From NCBI RefSeq assembly GCF_004122095.1, contig NZ_SAWZ01000002.1:434001-498000 (forward strand): 64,000 nucleotides of DNA, written 5' to 3'. Below are positions 1 to 7,474 of the stretch, in pieces. The translations under genes were made by a program, and so were the position numbers. The stretch is from Pseudoxanthomonas composti (lineage in GTDB: Bacteria > Pseudomonadota > Gammaproteobacteria > Xanthomonadales > Xanthomonadaceae). A model generated the notes under the pieces. That model saw only the letters and a program-made list of their open reading frames with translations. It had not been told where the DNA came from and did no database searches. Every line of letters begins with the position of its first letter. The first letter of the stretch is position 1.

Positions 1-674
1 CCGACAACGTGGCCCCCGACACCACCACCGCCTACTACATGCCCGGGGCCAGCGACGGCAGCCGCGCCGGCTTCTATTACGTCAACCTCTACAAGCCGCA
101 GGTGCGCCCGACCTGGGAAATGATGGCCCTGAGCCTGCATGAGGCCGTGCCGGGCCATCACTTCCAGTTCGCCCGCGGGCTGGAGATGCCGGATGCGCCG
201 ATGTTCCGCCGCACCGCCTACTTCGTGGCCTACGGCGAGGGCTGGGGCCTGTACGCCGAACAATTGGGCTACCCGATGGGCCTGTACGAGGACCCCTACG
301 ACCGCTTCGGCCAGCTGACTTACGAGATGTGGCGCGCCGTGCGTCTGGTGGTGGACACCGGCATGCACGCCAAGGGCTGGAGCCGCGATCGGGCCATTGC
401 CTACTTCAAGGACAATGCCGCCAAGACCGACCAGGACATCGTCAACGAGATCGACCGCTACATCGCCTGGCCGGGACAGGCGCTGGCCTACAAGATCGGC
501 CAGCTGAGGATCTCGGCCCTGCGCGACAAGGCCCGGCAGGCGCTGGGCGAGCGCTTCGACCTGCGCGACTACAACGATGCGGTGCTGGAAACCGGGTCGG
601 TGCCGCTTCAGGCGCTGGAAAAGCACATCGATGCCTGGATCGCCCGCCAGAAGGCCGCCCCGCGCCCCTCATGA
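1..674 (+). CDS. DUF885 family putative metallopeptidase, C-terminal part
   Basis: The reading frame is open from the window edge, so the N-terminus lies upstream and only about 223 residues are visible. The motif [10 protein letters not shown], followed by the segment [13 protein letters not shown], is characteristic of DUF885 proteins, whose HExxPGH sequence resembles a zinc-peptidase site with a downstream glutamate. The family is often exported, but the N-terminus is not visible here. The substrate is unknown. A GTG near the edge (position 9) is internal to the domain and is not a credible start. Confidence 0.85.
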   Translation, partial: DNVAPDTTTAYYMPGASDGSRAGFYYVNLYKPQVRPTWEMMALSLHEAVPGHHFQFARGLEMPDAPMFRRTAYFVAYGEGWGLYAEQLGYPMGLYEDPYDRFGQLTYEMWRAVRLVVDTGMHAKGWSRDRAIAYFKDNAAKTDQDIVNEIDRYIAWPGQALAYKIGQLRISALRDKARQALGERFDLRDYNDAVLETGSVPLQALEKHIDAWIARQKAAPRPS

Positions 675-872
675 GGGCGCATCCGGGCGGCTGAACAGGG
701 CGCGGATGCGGCTGGATCTGCCCGCATTGCGCGCAAGCCCCTGAGCTGACATAATTTGCGGCTTCCTGCGCCTGTCCGTGGCGGGAACCTTGCCCCACCG
801 CATCCGTGTCGGAAGTCGGGGGGCTGTCCGGCCAGCGCGCCTGCGCTGGCCTTCATCCGAAAGGGAAACACT

Positions 873-1301
873 ATGCGTCACTACGAAATCGTGTTCCTGG
901 TCCATCCGGACCAGAGCGAGCAGGTGCCGGCGATGGTCGAGCGCTACAAGGGCATCGTCGAGAGCCACAACGGCACGGTGCACCGTCTGGAAGACTGGGG
1001 CCGCCGCCAGCTGGCCTATCCGATCCAGAACCTGGTCAAGGCCCACTACATCCTGATGAACGTGGAAGTGGACCAGGCCGGCCTGAGCGAGCTGACCGAG
1101 ACCTTCCGCTTCAACGACGCCATCCTGCGTCACCTGATCATGAAGCGCGATGAGGCCGACACCGAGATGTCGATCATCATGAAGAGCAAGGACGAGAAGA
1201 ACGACAAGCCCGAGCGCGGCGAGCGTCGCCGTCGCGACGACGATTCCTCGGACACCGGCGCTGACAACAGCGACGCCTCCGACAACGCCGAAGCCGCCTA
1301 A
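873..1301 (+). CDS. rpsF: 30S ribosomal protein S6
   Basis: A 142-residue protein beginning [17 protein letters not shown], typical of S6, which binds S18 and 16S rRNA in the platform of the small subunit. The ATG at 873 follows AAGGGAAACACT, a good ribosome-binding site; the open frame extends further upstream without family similarity. The C-terminal tail is long, charged and low-complexity (Glu/Arg/Asp/Ser/Asn rich, about residues 105-142), as in other proteobacterial S6 proteins. It is the first gene of an rpsF-rpsR-rplI cluster; rpsR follows after 11 bases. Confidence 0.97.
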   Translation: MRHYEIVFLVHPDQSEQVPAMVERYKGIVESHNGTVHRLEDWGRRQLAYPIQNLVKAHYILMNVEVDQAGLSELTETFRFNDAILRHLIMKRDEADTEMSIIMKSKDEKNDKPERGERRRRDDDSSDTGADNSDASDNAEAA

Positions 1302-1312
1302 GGAACCTCCTC

Positions 1313-1543
1313 ATGTCCAAGTTCTTCCGCCGTCGCAAGTTCTGCAAGTTCACCGCTGAAGGTGTCAAGGAGATCGACTACAAGGATCTCAACACCCTGC
1401 GCCAGTACCTGACCGAGACCGGCAAGATCGTGCCGAGCCGCGTGACCGGTACCAAGTCCCGTTACCAGCGCCAGCTGCAGACCGCCGTCAAGCGCGCCCG
1501 CTTCCTGGCCCTGATCCCGTACACGGACAACCACGACGTCTAA
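1313..1543 (+). CDS. rpsR: 30S ribosomal protein S18
   Basis: A 76-residue basic protein, [17 protein letters not shown]..., of the usual S18 length and composition. It forms a heterodimer with S6 on the small subunit, which agrees with the gene lying directly after rpsF in the same transcription unit. AGGAACCTCCTC just upstream of the ATG supplies the ribosome-binding site. The gap to rplI (165 bases) is unusually long for this operon because it contains an inverted repeat of iterated GGAACGA units. Confidence 0.97.
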   Translation: MSKFFRRRKFCKFTAEGVKEIDYKDLNTLRQYLTETGKIVPSRVTGTKSRYQRQLQTAVKRARFLALIPYTDNHDV

Positions 1544-1548
1544 GTAGC

Positions 1549-1640
1549 AGGAACGAGTAGCGGCTTTGCCGCTAGGAACGAGGAACGAGGAGGGGGGATC
1601 TTCACTCGTTTCTCGTTCCTCTCCACTCGTTTCTCGCTCC
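1549..1640. repeat. Inverted repeat of iterated GGAACGA units, rpsR-rplI copy
   Basis: The left arm carries AGGAACGAG, then a small hairpin TAGCGGCTTTGCCGCTA, then AGGAACGAGGAACGAG. The right arm carries ACTCGTTTCTCGTTCCTC and TCCACTCGTTTCTCG. The arms are reverse complements in outline, so the transcript could fold into a long stem between two co-transcribed ribosomal genes. Compared with the cleaner copies at 9939 and 34925, the middle TGGAG of the left arm seems to be replaced by the small hairpin. No coding potential is seen. Confidence 0.7.
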
Positions 1641-1708
1641 ATCCCGTCCATTCGGACAGCAACAGTTGCGTCACGCCATGTGCCGCTAACGAATACGGAA
1701 CCAAGCAA

Positions 1709-2158
1709 ATGAAGCTGATTCTCCTGCAGAAAGTGACCAACCTCGGTGTCCTGGGCGACCAGGTCAACGTCAAGCCGGGCTACGGCCGCAATTTCCTGGT
1801 GCCGCAGGGCAAGGCCGTGCCGGCCACCGCCGCCAACGTCGCCGAGTTCGAAGCCAAGCGCGCCGAGTACGAAGCCAAGGCCAAGTCGATCCATGACGAA
1901 GCCGAAGCCCGCCGCGCCAAGCTGGAAGGCGCCAGCGTGACCGTCACCGCCAACGCTTCCACCGAAGGCAAGCTGTTCGGTTCGGTCGGCCCGCGCGACA
2001 TCGCCGATGCCTTCACCGCCGCCGGCCTGCCGCTTGAGAAGAGCGAAGTGGTCATGCCGGAAGGCGCGCTGCGCAACATCGGCGAGTACGAAGTGGTCGC
2101 CAAGCTGCACGCCGACGTCGAAACCACGATCAAGGTCGTGGTCCAGGCCGAAGGCTGA
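1709..2158 (+). CDS. rplI: 50S ribosomal protein L9
   Basis: A 149-residue protein with the L9 N-terminal signature [30 protein letters not shown], shown here only as a description of residues 1 to about 30, followed by an alpha-helical connector rich in Ala/Glu/Lys and a C-terminal domain. Length equals that of E. coli L9. The protein binds 23S rRNA near the L1 stalk. It closes the rpsF-rpsR-rplI cluster. Inverted-repeat sequence lies on both sides of the gene. Confidence 0.97.
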   Translation: MKLILLQKVTNLGVLGDQVNVKPGYGRNFLVPQGKAVPATAANVAEFEAKRAEYEAKAKSIHDEAEARRAKLEGASVTVTANASTEGKLFGSVGPRDIADAFTAAGLPLEKSEVVMPEGALRNIGEYEVVAKLHADVETTIKVVVQAEG

Positions 2159-2230
2159 TCTTCCTGCCCAGGCAGCGAAGGGGACGGGCGCCGCAAGGCG
2201 CCCGTTCTGTTTTGGAAGCATGGAGCTAGA

Positions 2231-2341
2231 AACGAGGAACGAGGAACGAGGAACGAGGAACGAGTGAAAGCCGGAGCTCGCGCCTGACTGGCTCCTCGCA
2301 CTCGTTCCTCGTTCCTCTCCACTCGTTCCTGCGCTCGTTCC
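2231..2341. repeat. Inverted repeat of iterated GGAACGA units, rplI-dnaB copy
   Basis: Five tandem AACGAGG units (2231-2266) are followed after about 30 bases by CACTCGTTCCTCGTTCCTC and TCCACTCGTTCC (about 2299-2341), the complementary arm. It belongs to the same family as the copies at 1549, 9939 and 34925. It lies between rplI and dnaB and immediately before a DnaA-box-like site. There is no long T tract, so it does not look like a simple intrinsic terminator. Confidence 0.7.
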
Positions 2342-2381
2342 CGCCGTCTCGCTCCCTGAGATGCCCACCGGTTATCCCGGC

Positions 2382-2390
2382 TTATCCACA
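2382..2390 (+). promoter_or_regulatory. Perfect DnaA box upstream of dnaB
   Basis: TTATCCACA matches the strong DnaA box exactly, and lies 108 bases upstream of the proposed dnaB start. A nearby GTTATCCCG (2371-2379) is a poor second match. DnaA boxes outside oriC often mark DnaA-regulated promoters. Binding here is an inference. Confidence 0.45.
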
Positions 2391-2497
2391 GAGTTGTCTG
2401 CAGCCCTTTCGGTCCGCGGGCCACTACCATGGCCGACCGGCATCGCCCCGGCTCCGCTTCGTCTTCCGAAGTCCCTTCAGGAACTCCACACGCTCCC

Positions 2498-3904
2498 ATG
2501 GCCGCGCGCAGCAGCAGTAACAGCATCCGCAACGACCCCAGCGACGCCCGCATCGAACAGCTGCGCGTGCCGCCGCATTCGACCGAGGCCGAACAGGCGG
2601 TGCTGGGCGGCCTGATGCTGGCGCCGGAAGCCTACGACCGGGTTGCCGACAAGCTGACCGACCGCGATTTCTACCGTCGCGACCACCAGCTGATTTATCG
2701 TGCCATCTGCGAGCTGGCCGAAAAGAGCCGCCCCTACGACGCGGTGACCCTGGGCGAGTGGTTCGATTCGCAGGGTCAGTCCGAACAGGTCGCCAATGGC
2801 GCCTACCTGATCGAGCTGGCCACCTCCACGCCCTCGGCCGCCAACATCAACGCCTACGCCGAGATCGTGCGCGAGAAGGCGGTCATGCGGCAGCTGATCG
2901 ATGTCGGCACCGGCATCGTCAACCGCGGCTTCGTGCCTGAGGGCCGTGGCAGCGCCGAGCTGCTGGCCGAGGCCGAACAGAAGGTCTTCGCGATCGCCGA
3001 GGAAGGCGCGCGCGGCCGCACCGACTTCGTGGCCATGCCCAACGCCCTGAAGGACGCGTTCTCCGCGCTGCAGGACCGCTACAACAACGGCGGCAACATC
3101 ACCGGCCTGCCCACCGGCTATACCGAATTCGACAACATGACCGCCGGCCTGCAGCCGACCGATCTGATCATCCTGGCGGCGCGTCCTGCCATGGGCAAGA
3201 CCACCTTCGCGCTGAACATCGCCGAGTACGCGGCGATCAAGTCGAAGAAGGCCTGCGCGGTGTTCTCGATGGAAATGTCCGCCGCGCAGCTGGCCATGCG
3301 CCTGATCTCCTCCAACGGCCGCATCAATGCCCAGCGCCTGCGCAACGGCCAGCTTGAGGACGAGGACTGGAGCCGCGTCACCAGCGCCATCTCGATGCTG
3401 AAGGAAACCAAGATCTTCATCGACGACACGCCCGGCCTGTCGCCTGACGTGCTGCGCGCCAAATGTCGCCGTCTCAAGCGCGAGCACGACCTGGGCCTGG
3501 TGGTGATCGACTACCTGCAGCTGATGAGCGTGCCCGGCAACAGCGAGAACCGCGCCACGGAAATCTCGGAGATCTCGCGCTCGCTCAAGGGCCTGGCCAA
3601 GGAGCTGAGCGTGCCGGTGATCGCGCTGTCCCAGCTCAACCGCTCGCTGGAAACGCGCACCGACAAGCGCCCGGTGATGGCCGACCTGCGCGAATCGGGC
3701 GCGATCGAGCAGGACGCGGACATGATCGTGTTCATCTATCGCGACGACTACTACAACAAGGAAAACTCCCCGGACAAGGGCCTGGCCGAGATCATCATCG
3801 GCAAGCACCGTGGCGGCCCGACCGGCTCGTGCAAGCTCAAGTTCTTCGGCGAGTACACCCGTTTCGACAATCTGGCCCACGATTCGGTCGGGTCCTTCGA
3901 GTAA
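2498..3904 (+). CDS. dnaB: Replicative DNA helicase DnaB
   Basis: The N-terminal domain starts LRVPPHSTEAEQAVLGGLML, and the RecA-like C-terminal domain carries the Walker A sequence ARPAMGKTTFALN and the Walker B segment LVVIDYLQLM, followed by LSQLNRSLE. These are hallmarks of DnaB, the hexameric helicase that unwinds DNA at the fork. I chose the ATG at 2498 because it gives 468 residues, close to the 471 of the E. coli protein. An in-frame ATG at 2429 would add 23 residues; neither has a strong ribosome-binding site. The gene follows rplI, and a perfect DnaA box lies upstream. Confidence 0.96.
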   Translation: MAARSSSNSIRNDPSDARIEQLRVPPHSTEAEQAVLGGLMLAPEAYDRVADKLTDRDFYRRDHQLIYRAICELAEKSRPYDAVTLGEWFDSQGQSEQVANGAYLIELATSTPSAANINAYAEIVREKAVMRQLIDVGTGIVNRGFVPEGRGSAELLAEAEQKVFAIAEEGARGRTDFVAMPNALKDAFSALQDRYNNGGNITGLPTGYTEFDNMTAGLQPTDLIILAARPAMGKTTFALNIAEYAAIKSKKACAVFSMEMSAAQLAMRLISSNGRINAQRLRNGQLEDEDWSRVTSAISMLKETKIFIDDTPGLSPDVLRAKCRRLKREHDLGLVVIDYLQLMSVPGNSENRATEISEISRSLKGLAKELSVPVIALSQLNRSLETRTDKRPVMADLRESGAIEQDADMIVFIYRDDYYNKENSPDKGLAEIIIGKHRGGPTGSCKLKFFGEYTRFDNLAHDSVGSFE

Positions 3905-4047
3905 CGGCAGGGCGGGGCGCCCCGGCTCCAGCCCCGGAATCCTCGGTTTCGTCGCAGCGGCCGGCGCTCCGTCGCCTGGCCGTTGCAGGGCGCGGCGCCT
4001 CAGGCCCACGCTCGCCCGGCGGCGACTGGCCGCCTGCGGAGTGGGAC

Positions 4048-4260
4048 ATGAAGACCTTGCTTGCGCTCGGGGTGTGGTGCCTGCTGTTCGTGCTGTGCTG
4101 GCCGCTGGCCGTGCTCGCCCTACTGGCCTGGCCATTGCTGTGGGTGCTCAGCCTGCCACTGCGGCTGGTGGGCGTTGCCTGCTCGGCGCTGTTCGCCTTC
4201 GTGCGGGCGCTGCTGATGCTGCCCGCGCGCTTGCTGGGCGCCCGCCCGGCGGTGGCCTGA
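4048..4260 (+). CDS. Small hydrophobic membrane protein
   Basis: A 70-residue protein starting MKTLLALGVWCLLFVLCW, almost entirely hydrophobic, with two predicted membrane segments (about residues 3-37, possibly one long or two short spans, and 40-58) and a short basic C-terminal tail. A ribosome-binding site (GCGGAG) precedes the ATG at a suitable distance. I do not recognise a named family. Its composition (Leu/Ala/Trp/Val) is that of a real membrane peptide, which is why I prefer this frame over overlapping alternatives. Confidence 0.6.
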   Translation: MKTLLALGVWCLLFVLCWPLAVLALLAWPLLWVLSLPLRLVGVACSALFAFVRALLMLPARLLGARPAVA

Positions 4261-4261
4261 G

Positions 4262-4552
4262 ATGTTGCTGCCCAGGGCCAGCCTGGCGGTGATCTACGTG
4301 CCATTGATGGTCGTGACGGTCTCGGGGGTGTTGGCCGGTGCCGCAGCCTCCGGTCACCCGGACGCAGGCAGCGCGGTCGAAGCGCCCGTCGGGTTCACCG
4401 AGACCGCGTCGCAGTGGTGCGCCGGTCAAATCCAGCCATCCGCTTCGTCCCCGCCTGCCGACCAGGCGCAGTGCGCCAGACCCGCGGTGCATGACGGGAC
4501 TGCAGGAGGTACGGACCACCCCCGCCTGGCGCGGGCAGCGGCGGGCCGCTAG
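4262..4552 (+). CDS. Doubtful small ORF with a hydrophobic N-terminus
   Basis: A 96-codon frame starting one base after the stop of the previous small membrane gene. The first 30 residues (LAVIYVPLMVVTVSGVLAG) could be a signal peptide. The remainder is Ala/Pro/Ser rich and resembles no family I know. It could be a translated secretory peptide or chance reading in GC-rich DNA. If it is not a gene, the stretch 4261-4620 upstream of the photolyase holds nothing else that I recognise. Confidence 0.25.
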   Translation: MLLPRASLAVIYVPLMVVTVSGVLAGAAASGHPDAGSAVEAPVGFTETASQWCAGQIQPSASSPPADQAQCARPAVHDGTAGGTDHPRLARAAAGR

Positions 4553-4620
4553 CGAAGTTCACTGCCCATCGCACGGAGCTTGGGCATCATGCGCCGTCCG
4601 ATTCCCCGACCTGATGCCGC

Positions 4621-6039
4621 ATGCCGCTCGCCCTTGTGTGGTTCCGCAACGACTTCCGCCTGGCCGACAACCCGGCACTGCTGGCGGCGGTGGAAGCCGG
4701 CTACGACCCCTTGCCGGTCTACATCCATGCTCCGCACGAAGAAGGCCGCTGGCGCAGGGGAGCGGCCAGCAACGCCTGGCTGCACCGCTCGCTCCAGGCC
4801 CTGGGTGAGGACCTGGCCCAGCGCGGGTCGCGCCTGATCCTGCGGCAGGGCGACAGCGACAAGGTCCTGCAGGCGTTGATCGCGCAGAGCGGGGCGCAAG
4901 CCGTGTACTGGAACCGCAAGTACGAGCCGGCCACGCAGCCACGCGATGCGGCGATCAAGCAGTCGCTCAAGGAACAGGGCCTGCACGTGCAGAGCTGCAA
5001 TGGCGCCCTGTTGAGCGAGCCCTGGGACCTGCGGACCAAGAGCGGCGGGCCCTACAAGGTGTTCACCCCGTTCTATCGCGCGGCAATGGCGCAGCTCAAG
5101 CTCCCTGCGACCGGCGATGCGCCAGCCTCGCTCCCGAGCGTGCCCGATTCGCTGGAGAGCCAGACGCTGGCGCAGCTGGGGCTCGCCCCGGCACTGGGCT
5201 GGGACGCCGGCTTCTGGGAGGCCCGGCAACCCGGAGAGGCCGGTGCCATGGAAGCGCTGGAGGTCTTTCTCGACGGCGCGCTACACGGCTATGTCGAGCA
5301 GCGCGATCGCCCGGACCGGGTCGGCACTTCTCGCCTGTCCCCGCACCTGCATTTCGGCGAGATCGCGCCCTGGCGCGTGGTCCAGGCGCTGGAGGCGCGA
5401 CGCAGCGCCAAGCTGGCCGCGCAGATCGACGCCTACATCCGCCAGCTGGTCTGGCGCGACTTCGCCTACCACCTGCTGCATCACTTTCCGCATACGGTGG
5501 AACACAACCTCAACCCGCGCTTCGAGCACTTCAACTGGGCCAAGGCCTCGCCCTCGAAGCTTCACGCCTGGCAGCGCGGCCTGACCGGGGTGCCGATCGT
5601 CGATGCCGGCATGCGCGAGCTCTGGACCACCGGGGTGATGCACAACCGCGTGCGCATGATCGTGGCCAGTTACCTGACCAAGCACCTGCGCGTGCACTGG
5701 CTGCAGGGCGCCCAATGGTTCTGGGACACGCTGGTCGATGCCGACCTGGCCAACAACACCCTGGGCTGGCAATGGGTGGCCGGCACCGGTGCCGATGCCT
5801 CGCCGTACTTCCGTGTGTTCAACCCGGTGACCCAGGCACAGAAGTTCGACCCCGAGGGTCGCTACATCGCGCAATGGGTCACGGAACTGGCCAAGCTGCC
5901 GTTGCCGGCGCGCTTTGCGCCGTGGGAGAAGCCGGACCTGCTCCAGCGCCTGGCGCCCGACTATCCACGCCAGCCCATCGTCGATCTGGCGCAGGGGCGC
6001 GAAGACGCGTTGGCCGCGTATGCGGCAAGCAAGGGATGA
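4621..6039 (+). CDS. phrB: Deoxyribodipyrimidine photolyase
   Basis: A 472-residue cryptochrome/photolyase family protein that uses light and reduced FAD to split cyclobutane pyrimidine dimers. The N-terminal domain starts LALVWFRNDFRLADNPAL. The FAD-binding domain has VGTSRLSPHLHFGEI, TGVPIVDAGMRELWTTGVMH and ANNTLGWQWVAGTG..DASPYFRVFNP. These are conserved class I CPD-photolyase segments and the length matches E. coli PhrB (472). The ATG at 4621 gives a start directly before the Rossmann-like domain. It appears to be monocistronic. Confidence 0.95.
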   Translation: MPLALVWFRNDFRLADNPALLAAVEAGYDPLPVYIHAPHEEGRWRRGAASNAWLHRSLQALGEDLAQRGSRLILRQGDSDKVLQALIAQSGAQAVYWNRKYEPATQPRDAAIKQSLKEQGLHVQSCNGALLSEPWDLRTKSGGPYKVFTPFYRAAMAQLKLPATGDAPASLPSVPDSLESQTLAQLGLAPALGWDAGFWEARQPGEAGAMEALEVFLDGALHGYVEQRDRPDRVGTSRLSPHLHFGEIAPWRVVQALEARRSAKLAAQIDAYIRQLVWRDFAYHLLHHFPHTVEHNLNPRFEHFNWAKASPSKLHAWQRGLTGVPIVDAGMRELWTTGVMHNRVRMIVASYLTKHLRVHWLQGAQWFWDTLVDADLANNTLGWQWVAGTGADASPYFRVFNPVTQAQKFDPEGRYIAQWVTELAKLPLPARFAPWEKPDLLQRLAPDYPRQPIVDLAQGREDALAAYAASKG

Positions 6040-6164
6040 GCTGCCGCTCGCTGAACCGCGCTGCGTCGCATCAGCCGTGTTCACGCCTGCTTAGCCTGCG
6101 TTGCGGCGCGGCACGTTAACGTTTTTGCCACACACCCAATGGCCACGCACGACGAGGAGACGCC

Positions 6165-6857
6165 ATGAAGAAACTTGCCACCACCGCCACCCTGAGCCTG
6201 CTCACGGTCACCCTCGGCCTGTCCGGGTGCGCCACCTACACCGGCCAGACCAATGCACCGGACGACCCCAACAGGACCCGCAATGGCGCCCTGATCGGCG
6301 CCGGCATTGGCGTGGTGGCCGGTCTGCTCAGCGGCGGCAATGCGACCGAGCGCCGTCAGCGCGCCATGGTCGGTGCCGGCGTGGGCGGCCTGGCCGGTGG
6401 CGCCATCGGTGCCTACCAGGATCGCCAGGAAGCGCAGCTGCGTCGCCAGACCGCCGGCACCGGCATCGACGTCAGCCGTGATGGCGACGTCATCAAGCTC
6501 AACCTGCCGGACGGGGTCACCTTCGATTTCGGCAAGGCAGATCTGAAGCCGCAGTTCTATCCGGCCCTGAACAACGTGGCCGCCACGCTCAAGGAATACA
6601 ACCAGACCGTGGTGGAAGTGACCGGCCACACCGACAGCGTCGGCAGCGATGCGGTCAACCAGCGCCTGTCCGAACAGCGCGCCAACGCCGTGGGCAGCTA
6701 CCTGATTGGCCAGGGCCTGATGCGCGAGCGCTTCGAGATCGTCGGCATGGGCAAGCGCTATCCCATCGCCAGCAACGACACCGAACAGGGACGCGCCGCC
6801 AACCGCCGCGTCGAGATCCGCCTGGCGCCGGTGCAGCAGACCGCCTCGCAATACTGA
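6165..6857 (+). CDS. OmpA-family outer-membrane lipoprotein (YiaD-like)
   Basis: A 230-residue protein with a lipoprotein signal peptide ending in the lipobox LSGC (Cys22). A glycine-zipper region follows (GALIGAGIGVVAGLLSGG and GVGGLAGGAIGAYQ, about residues 45-85), then a C-terminal OmpA-like domain with the peptidoglycan-binding segment VTGHTDSVGSDAVNQRLSEQRA. It is probably anchored in the outer membrane and bound non-covalently to peptidoglycan. A strong ribosome-binding site (GAGGAG) precedes the ATG, and an intrinsic terminator follows the gene. Confidence 0.93.
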   Translation: MKKLATTATLSLLTVTLGLSGCATYTGQTNAPDDPNRTRNGALIGAGIGVVAGLLSGGNATERRQRAMVGAGVGGLAGGAIGAYQDRQEAQLRRQTAGTGIDVSRDGDVIKLNLPDGVTFDFGKADLKPQFYPALNNVAATLKEYNQTVVEVTGHTDSVGSDAVNQRLSEQRANAVGSYLIGQGLMRERFEIVGMGKRYPIASNDTEQGRAANRRVEIRLAPVQQTASQY

Positions 6858-6877
6858 GCCGGCCGTACGGCGGGCAC

Positions 6878-6911
6878 AAAAAAGCCGAAGCGATCGCTTC
6901 GGCTTTTTTGC
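6878..6911 (+). terminator. Rho-independent terminator, probably bidirectional
   Basis: AAAAAAGCCGAAGCGATCGC and its complement form a near-perfect stem with a T tract on the plus strand and an A tract on the left. It can end the OmpA-family gene on the plus strand and the tmRNA transcript on the minus strand. Confidence 0.88.
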
Positions 6912-6917
6912 TTGAGA

Positions 6918-7318
6918 TGGTGGAGGTGGGGGGAATTGAACCCCCGTCCGAAGGCACTCCATCCCCGGCACTACATGCTTATCTCACCGTTGAGTCTCGT
7001 CCTGTGGCAGCACGGTGGGCAAAGCGCACCCCAGGACCAGCCTGTTTTGGTTAAGCGCTGACTGACAGGCAGCCATCAACGCCGGTTCCGTGATAATGAC
7101 CCTACATCCACGAGCACGGGCACAAGTGGTTTCGGGGGTTCGCCTTAGGCGGCTGTAGAACTACAACTCAACACTGCTGTTTAGGCGGCGAGAGCGAAGT
7201 CCGAACCGTAGTTGTCGTCGTTGGCAACTAGAAGTTTGCAGCTGGATTAACGAGGAAAGCTACCCCCTCGGCATGCGCCAGGTAATTTCGCGACCCCCGT
7301 CGAAGCCAGTGCACCCCC
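6918..7318 (-). ncRNA. ssrA: Transfer-messenger RNA
   Basis: Read on the minus strand, the 5' end GGGGGTGCACTGGCTTCGAC and the 3' end GGGGTTCAATTCCCCCCACC followed by TCCACCA form the tRNA-like domain with an encoded CCA. The resume reading frame (complement of 7181-7225) encodes ANDDNYGSDFALAA and a stop, a typical proteolysis tag ending in ALAA. tmRNA with SmpB rescues stalled ribosomes; smpB lies 3 kb away on the same strand. The 5' end is set by analogy and may be off by one base. Confidence 0.96.
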
Positions 7319-7325
7319 GATAGGA

Positions 7326-7342
7326 GTCGGACATTGTCCGAC
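7326..7342. promoter_or_regulatory. Perfect 17-base palindrome in the ssrA promoter region
   Basis: GTCGGACATTGTCCGAC has two perfect 8-base arms around one base. It starts 8 bases upstream of the tmRNA 5' end (minus strand), next to a -10-like TCCTAT. It could be an operator, or an upstream structure for the other strand. No regulator can be named from sequence. Confidence 0.4.
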
Positions 7343-7474
7343 CCGGGCAAGTGTAGGGGCGGGCAGGGCGGGTCACAAGTTTTGCGACTGGCGCTGGTTA
7401 CCATGGCTTCATTGGCCCACCACAGCAGGGGACTGCGTTGGGCCTTGCAGATCCACCCATGGAGAGGCTGGAGC

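Noticed and set aside
2371-2379. Second DnaA box next to the perfect one upstream of dnaB
   Set aside because: GTTATCCCG differs at several positions, including the conserved CACA end.
7334-7474. N-terminal extension of the hydrolase-protease gene
   Set aside because: The frame is open from a GTG at 7334 but this overlaps the ssrA promoter and palindrome. ATG 7475 has a good ribosome-binding site.
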